From Bacteroidales bacterium UBA6431 (GTDB lineage Bacteria > Bacteroidota > Bacteroidia > Bacteroidales > UBA932), in assembly GCA_002439095.1 (NCBI GenBank), contig DJOT01000033.1, forward strand, positions 20,113 through 84,112: a stretch of DNA of 64,000 nt, given 5' to 3'. Below, piece after piece: positions 61,003-64,000 of the stretch (its first letter is position 1; each line of letters starts with the position of its first letter). The translations under genes were made by a program, and so were the position numbers. Under the pieces are notes generated by a model, which saw nothing but the letters and a program-made list of their open reading frames with translations, did no database searches and had not been told where the DNA came from.

Positions 61003-62832
61003 CTATCTTATCTTGTTCAAACTGTTGAATTTTTCTTTGAGTGCCTTGCTGCAGTTCTGGTCTGGGACTACAGCAGGGACTTCCTCACTAAGAATGTCCA
61101 ATGGACCAGAGGCGTCCCTAATCGCTCGGAACAATGGGCCTGTTACAGCCTCATTGTCTACGGTTGAGATGGAAACTTTACTGTTTTCAAGTCGGATTCT
61201 GTAGGCATACAAGAAGAACATTGCTGAGACACTATCCAGATATTCTGCTCCAAACTTGTCAGCATAATAGATCATCAATGCATCAAAGAGACTTCGAACG
61301 TATGTATCACCAATTCGTCCTCTCTTGTCATATGATCCAAGAAGGGTGATTATTTCTTGTGTCTCCGGATGCCCTTTCAGTGAGTCGGCACTGTATAATG
61401 ATACTCTGCTGTGGTCGTAATGCCTTATCATATCAAAGAAGAGACTGCCATTGACGATAGAGCCATCTAGTTGAAACGGAAATTCCTCATGCGAGGCAGC
61501 AGCGAAGCATCGGCAAAGATAGAACGCTGGACCAAACAATGGCAATGATGGTTTGCTCTTATTTAATTCATTCATTGGAGAGAAACCCTTGAACACACCT
61601 ATATCATCCTTTGTGAATTCTCGTGCAGATAAGGATTTTGACCATCGTTTGATTCGGTACATAGTGAGAAAGAGGGATTCTAGGTCCTCTGTCTTCATCT
61701 TCTGCCAGTAAGTGATGTTGTATTTATCGTATTCCGTCATTGTCGGAATCTCTCTTAAATGAAATGCCTTGAGAAGATCATGTGGAGAAAGATCCTTCCC
61801 TCTAGAATTCTGGGAATCGAAGAACTGGAATGCCTCATTCTGCGATTTCAGATAGACCACGACAAATTCGCAGTCATCTACAAACCGGCGAAAGAAATCT
61901 AGCCCTAGATCATTGCTTCTTCCTTTAATAAAGTCAAGATTCCTGTAGATATTTGAAATTGCAGTGTGGGATTTGTAATGTGTGTTATTCCAAAATCCTA
62001 TTACTGACTCATAGAGATTCCTATATCTAGTATCCTCATTGATAAGACGTTTAATATTTGCATTTCTGAAAAGTTGAGAAAGCAGCAATGCTATAGTTAT
62101 CGTCCTCTGTTGGCCGTCTACAATATCTCCATTATTCACAACTAGTGTACCGAGCCTGTAATGTGATCCTGACTTTACAAGTAGAATATCATTTAGGAAC
62201 TGATTGACATTTCTTCTTGTCCATTTATATGTCCTCTGATAATCTGGAATCTTAAGCACTGAGAAATCAAGATCTCTCACCTTCAATACCTCGAAATCGA
62301 GTTCCTTTCCATCTCTCAGTGCAGCTTTGCTATCAAATTTTTTTCCAGTCTTGGAATAGGCTAGGAATTGTACCTCTTCTTTTCGTTCTTTAAGATATTC
62401 CTTGAATAATGGATCGAAGATTCCCATCATACGCAGAAGAACTCGTGTGAATTCATCCAAGGAAACGATAGAATCTTCCTTGACGTACCGGCAAAGGCAG
62501 TTCTTGTTTCCATTCAGAGTCATCCATTCTATTTCACCTTCATCTACAAGATTTTGGGTCTTCCTTACAAGCATCTCCACCATTTCAGGGTGAGAAAAAG
62601 GGATCGAGTCCTTTATCTCCAGATCCACTAGTGATCTATACGGCCATGAAGAATCAACGTCATAGTGATATATGATACGCACGTTATTTGCGTCAAAACC
62701 TGAAATGCCAACGATAAATGCGCGGTCTTTCTTAGATCTTCTGTGGAGCGCATCTTCATTCTTGTCCCATCTCTCACAGATACGTGAGTTCATTTTTCCC
62801 AAGTCTAAATAATAAAGATTGAAAGATTCCAT
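61003..62832 (-). CDS. DUF262 protein with unrecognised N-terminal domain
   Basis: A 609-residue protein from the start at 62832 (MESFNLYYLDLGKMNSRI); the frame is open further upstream but through the AT-rich promoter region. A DUF262 domain begins near residue 190, with KIPDYQRTYKWTRRNV (194-209) and NNGDIVDGQQRTITIALLLSQL (233-254). No DUF1524 nuclease motif is present at the C-terminus. The first 185 residues (RAFIVGISGFDANNVRIIYHYD and so on) form a domain I do not recognise. It likely works with the following DUF262-DUF1524 protein, perhaps as the sensing or targeting half. AT-rich like its partner. Confidence 0.85.
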   Translation of the reverse strand: MESFNLYYLDLGKMNSRICERWDKNEDALHRRSKKDRAFIVGISGFDANNVRIIYHYDVDSSWPYRSLVDLEIKDSIPFSHPEMVEMLVRKTQNLVDEGEIEWMTLNGNKNCLCRYVKEDSIVSLDEFTRVLLRMMGIFDPLFKEYLKERKEEVQFLAYSKTGKKFDSKAALRDGKELDFEVLKVRDLDFSVLKIPDYQRTYKWTRRNVNQFLNDILLVKSGSHYRLGTLVVNNGDIVDGQQRTITIALLLSQLFRNANIKRLINEDTRYRNLYESVIGFWNNTHYKSHTAISNIYRNLDFIKGRSNDLGLDFFRRFVDDCEFVVVYLKSQNEAFQFFDSQNSRGKDLSPHDLLKAFHLREIPTMTEYDKYNITYWQKMKTEDLESLFLTMYRIKRWSKSLSAREFTKDDIGVFKGFSPMNELNKSKPSLPLFGPAFYLCRCFAAASHEEFPFQLDGSIVNGSLFFDMIRHYDHSRVSLYSADSLKGHPETQEIITLLGSYDKRGRIGDTYVRSLFDALMIYYADKFGAEYLDSVSAMFFLYAYRIRLENSKVSISTVDNEAVTGPLFRAIRDASGPLDILSEEVPAVVPDQNCSKALKEKFNSLNKIR

Positions 62833-62902
62833 TAGAAGCAGTTTTAAAACGTGCAAAAACTCGATATAGACACACAAACGACTTATTATCAACTGCTTAA
62901 GC

Positions 62903-62924
62903 GAAAATTGTTGACAAAATTTTC
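62903..62924. promoter_or_regulatory. palindrome upstream of the DUF262 operon
   Basis: GAAAATT (62903-62909) and AATTTTC (62918-62924) with TTGACAA between form a 22-bp imperfect palindrome, 70-92 bases before the DUF262 operon start at 62832. An 8-bp inverted pair AAGCAGTT/AACTGCTT (62836-62843, 62891-62898) lies nearer the gene. Candidate operator; no clear TAnnTTTG box was found here. Confidence 0.35.
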
Positions 62925-62994
62925 CAATAATTGCTTCACCCAGCCTCTTTATTGTCACAATGTGATAAACACTCGTCCAAAAACATTGCTTTGC

Positions 62995-63204
62995 CTATCT
63001 GCCTTTCCCTGGTTGCAACTTCTCTTTATAGTCATTCAAATCTGAAATCATTGCATCTATCAAGTTGCACTTCTCATCGTCAGACCAGTCATACAAGTCA
63101 AAATTATAATCGAGTAAATCACTCACCGTAAACTCGATAGGCAATTCATCACCCTCGCCTTGCATTTCAAAATATTGGTCTTTGTAGTTCCTAATGTCTT
63201 CCAT
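62995..63204 (-). CDS. small acidic protein of unknown function
   Basis: A 69-residue protein, MEDIRNYKDQYFEMQGEGDE at the start, very rich in Asp and Glu in its first 55 residues (LLDYNFDLYDWSDDEKCNLID) with a short basic tail KLQPGKGR. No family is recognised. It lies upstream of the DUF262 pair on the same strand and shares its low GC. Strong acidity is common in DNA-mimic or inhibitor proteins, which is only a suggestion here. A start CAT at 63202-63204 and no competing frame make it plausible as a gene. Confidence 0.5.
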   Translation of the reverse strand: MEDIRNYKDQYFEMQGEGDELPIEFTVSDLLDYNFDLYDWSDDEKCNLIDAMISDLNDYKEKLQPGKGR

Positions 63205-63307
63205 CTGAATTTATAGTTATGTAATCACAAAAATAAGGTCACCTGCACTGAAGATCTTTTCGACCGCGTCCTTGGGAATGTGACATAGTCATCATAAGTA
63301 TAGTCAT

Positions 63308-63565
63308 CTATAGCGCCGGAGAATGTTTCCCCTTGTTTGGACCAAGGGGATGTCTCGGGCAGTTTTGAGCCGTCAATACTCTCAAGTCACGGTAACGGGC
63401 ACCGCAATACTTGCAGGTGTATTCAGACTTTTCAGCCCCCTCATAAAGCTTATGCTTACCCTTATTTGGGCCAAGCGGATGTCTCGGGCAGTTTTGAGCC
63501 GTCAATACTCTGACATCATTGTAGGACTGCCCACAATACTCACAATAGAATTTCGGCATATTCAA
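63308..63565 (-). CDS. two-repeat zinc-finger-like small protein
   Basis: An 85-residue protein made of two repeats with a 43-residue period. Each has the pattern YCxYCG, a short spacer, then RVLTAQNCPRHPLGPNKGKH, giving CxxC plus C-x2-H-type ligands that suggest a bound zinc. The repeats are nearly identical; 35 bases of DNA match exactly between them. I have a memory of similar repeat proteins in gut and rumen Bacteroidales but know no function. It is on the same strand as the acidic protein and the DUF262 genes. A -7-like box TATATTTG (63687 to 63680, minus strand) lies about 115 bases upstream. Confidence 0.7.
   Translation of the reverse strand: MNMPKFYCEYCGQSYNDVRVLTAQNCPRHPLGPNKGKHKLYEGAEKSEYTCKYCGARYRDLRVLTAQNCPRHPLGPNKGKHSPAL
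63348..63511. repeat. 35-bp direct repeat inside the zinc-finger gene
   Basis: Bases 63348-63382 and 63477-63511 are identical, with a 129-base period that matches the 43-residue protein repeat. Flanking codons differ more, pointing to gene conversion or a recent internal duplication. Confidence 0.85.
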
Positions 63566-63573
63566 TATGTTTT

Positions 63574-63590
63574 AAAGAATAACATTCTTT
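63574..63590. other. short hairpin upstream of the zinc-finger gene
   Basis: AAAGAAT-AAC-ATTCTTT, a 7-bp stem with a 3-base loop, 9 bases before the gene start on the minus strand. It could affect translation of the zinc-finger gene; AT-rich and weak. The remaining bases from 63591 to 63780 hold no gene that I can see. Confidence 0.35.
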
Positions 63591-63780
63591 ATCCAAACAA
63601 AAATATCATGTTTACCCCCACCCGTCAAGTTCACATTGGGTCATTTAATGTTTTTTTCATCACTCAAATCCTTATGGCGCAAATATAAACGTCAGCAATG
63701 CCAAATGAAGGCAGTGAAAACAGGTGCTGCCGTGAGTTTCAAGATTATTCGTTATCTTTGACGTTGGACATCATTTGGCT

Positions 63781-64000
63781 ATGGAGGAGAAAAGGATAAA
63801 GTACCCGATAGGGATACAGACATTCAGGGAAATTGTCGAGGGAGGATACCTCTACATCGACAAGACAGGATTCGTGCATAATTTGTCGGAAAGCTATAAG
63901 TACGTATTCCTCAGCCGGCCGCGGCGCTTCGGAAAGTCCCTGCTCTCCTCTACCATACACAGCTATTTCGCCGGCGACAAGGAGCTGTTCGAGGGTTTGG
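63781..64000 (+). CDS. AAA-ATPase / PD-(D/E)XK protein (copy 3), N-terminal part
   Basis: The window ends 220 bases into this gene. The visible N-terminus MEEKRIKYPIGVQTF, the YLYIDKTGF block and the intact Walker A region FLSRPRRFGKSLLSSTIHSYF match copy 2 closely. The upstream segment is shared too: TATCTTTG at 63753-63760 and the stretch GGACATCATTTG before the start. It appears intact as far as seen. Same orientation as copies 1 and 2. Confidence 0.88.
   Translation, partial: MEEKRIKYPIGIQTFREIVEGGYLYIDKTGFVHNLSESYKYVFLSRPRRFGKSLLSSTIHSYFAGDKELFEGL

Noticed and set aside
63225..63300. A minus-strand stretch translating to CHIPKDAVEKIFSAGDLIFVIT before a stop, upstream of the small acidic gene.
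   Set aside because: It looks protein-like but is preceded by two in-frame stops and has no start; at best a remnant, too short to name.

Overview
The window is about 64 kb of a Bacteroidales chromosome with fairly high GC (clearly above 50% by eye, except for an AT-rich stretch near 59.0-63.7 kb). The assignment rests on Bacteroidota-type -7 promoter boxes (TAnnTTTG), an ArgF-prime type acyl-ornithine carbamoyltransferase, Mfa/Fim-type fimbrillin lipoproteins, a V-type ATPase operon carrying the Bacteroidota DUF2764 subunit, DUF4301, GSCFA and DUF2807 proteins, and AAA-ATPase/PD-(D/E)XK genes in several copies. Genus cannot be fixed from this sequence; an uncultured gut or rumen Bacteroidales (Alistipes-like or Cryptobacteroides-like) would fit.

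Layout. 1-11.0 kb: one tightly packed arginine operon, argG(partial)-argC-argD-argF'-argB-argE-argH-carA-carB, which makes arginine through acylated intermediates and supplies its own carbamoyl phosphate. 11.0-24.6 kb: housekeeping genes in short, often divergent units: a META-like lipoprotein with a CDF metal exporter, ffh, a periplasmic nucleotidase, a GSCFA protein, a GntR-regulated ABC transporter operon with a candidate operator, yebC, a TPR protein, recF-DUF721, pdxB and DUF4301. 24.6-28.2 kb: a four-subunit biotin-dependent sodium-pumping decarboxylase. 28.2-38.5 kb: two paralogous membrane AraC-type regulators and a four-gene fimbrial lipoprotein operon, with AAAAAGTCA boxes upstream of the second regulator and of the pilus operon. 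38.5-45.7 kb: a V-type ATPase operon whose rotor subunit keeps the residues of a sodium-binding ring. 45.7-53.7 kb: a GH13 glycosidase, a BamA/TamA-like outer membrane protein, an rRNA/tRNA methyltransferase, a lipoprotein nitroreductase, pfkA, tRNA-Ala(CGC), a non-coding hairpin-rich zone, a ybaK-like deacylase and a DMT transporter.

53.7-64.0 kb is accessory. Three AAA-ATPase/PD-(D/E)XK genes lie in the same orientation, each behind a near-identical promoter segment. The first is a decayed pseudogene, the second is intact and the third runs off the window. Between the first two is an ECF sigma factor operon with small envelope proteins and an esterase. Between the second and third is an AT-rich island: a stub of a metallophosphoesterase gene, a two-gene DUF262 system (one protein with a C-terminal DUF1524 HNH-type nuclease, the other with an unrecognised N-terminal domain), a very acidic small protein and a small protein made of two nearly identical zinc-finger-like repeats.

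The best candidate for an undescribed system is the DUF262 pair with its small neighbours. The most unusual non-coding signal is a 109-bp element at 52016-52124 built from two GTTATAG-N18-CTATAAC units exactly 73 bp apart. Coordinates and motifs were read from the sequence; family and functional statements rest on recognition of protein families, with no database search.
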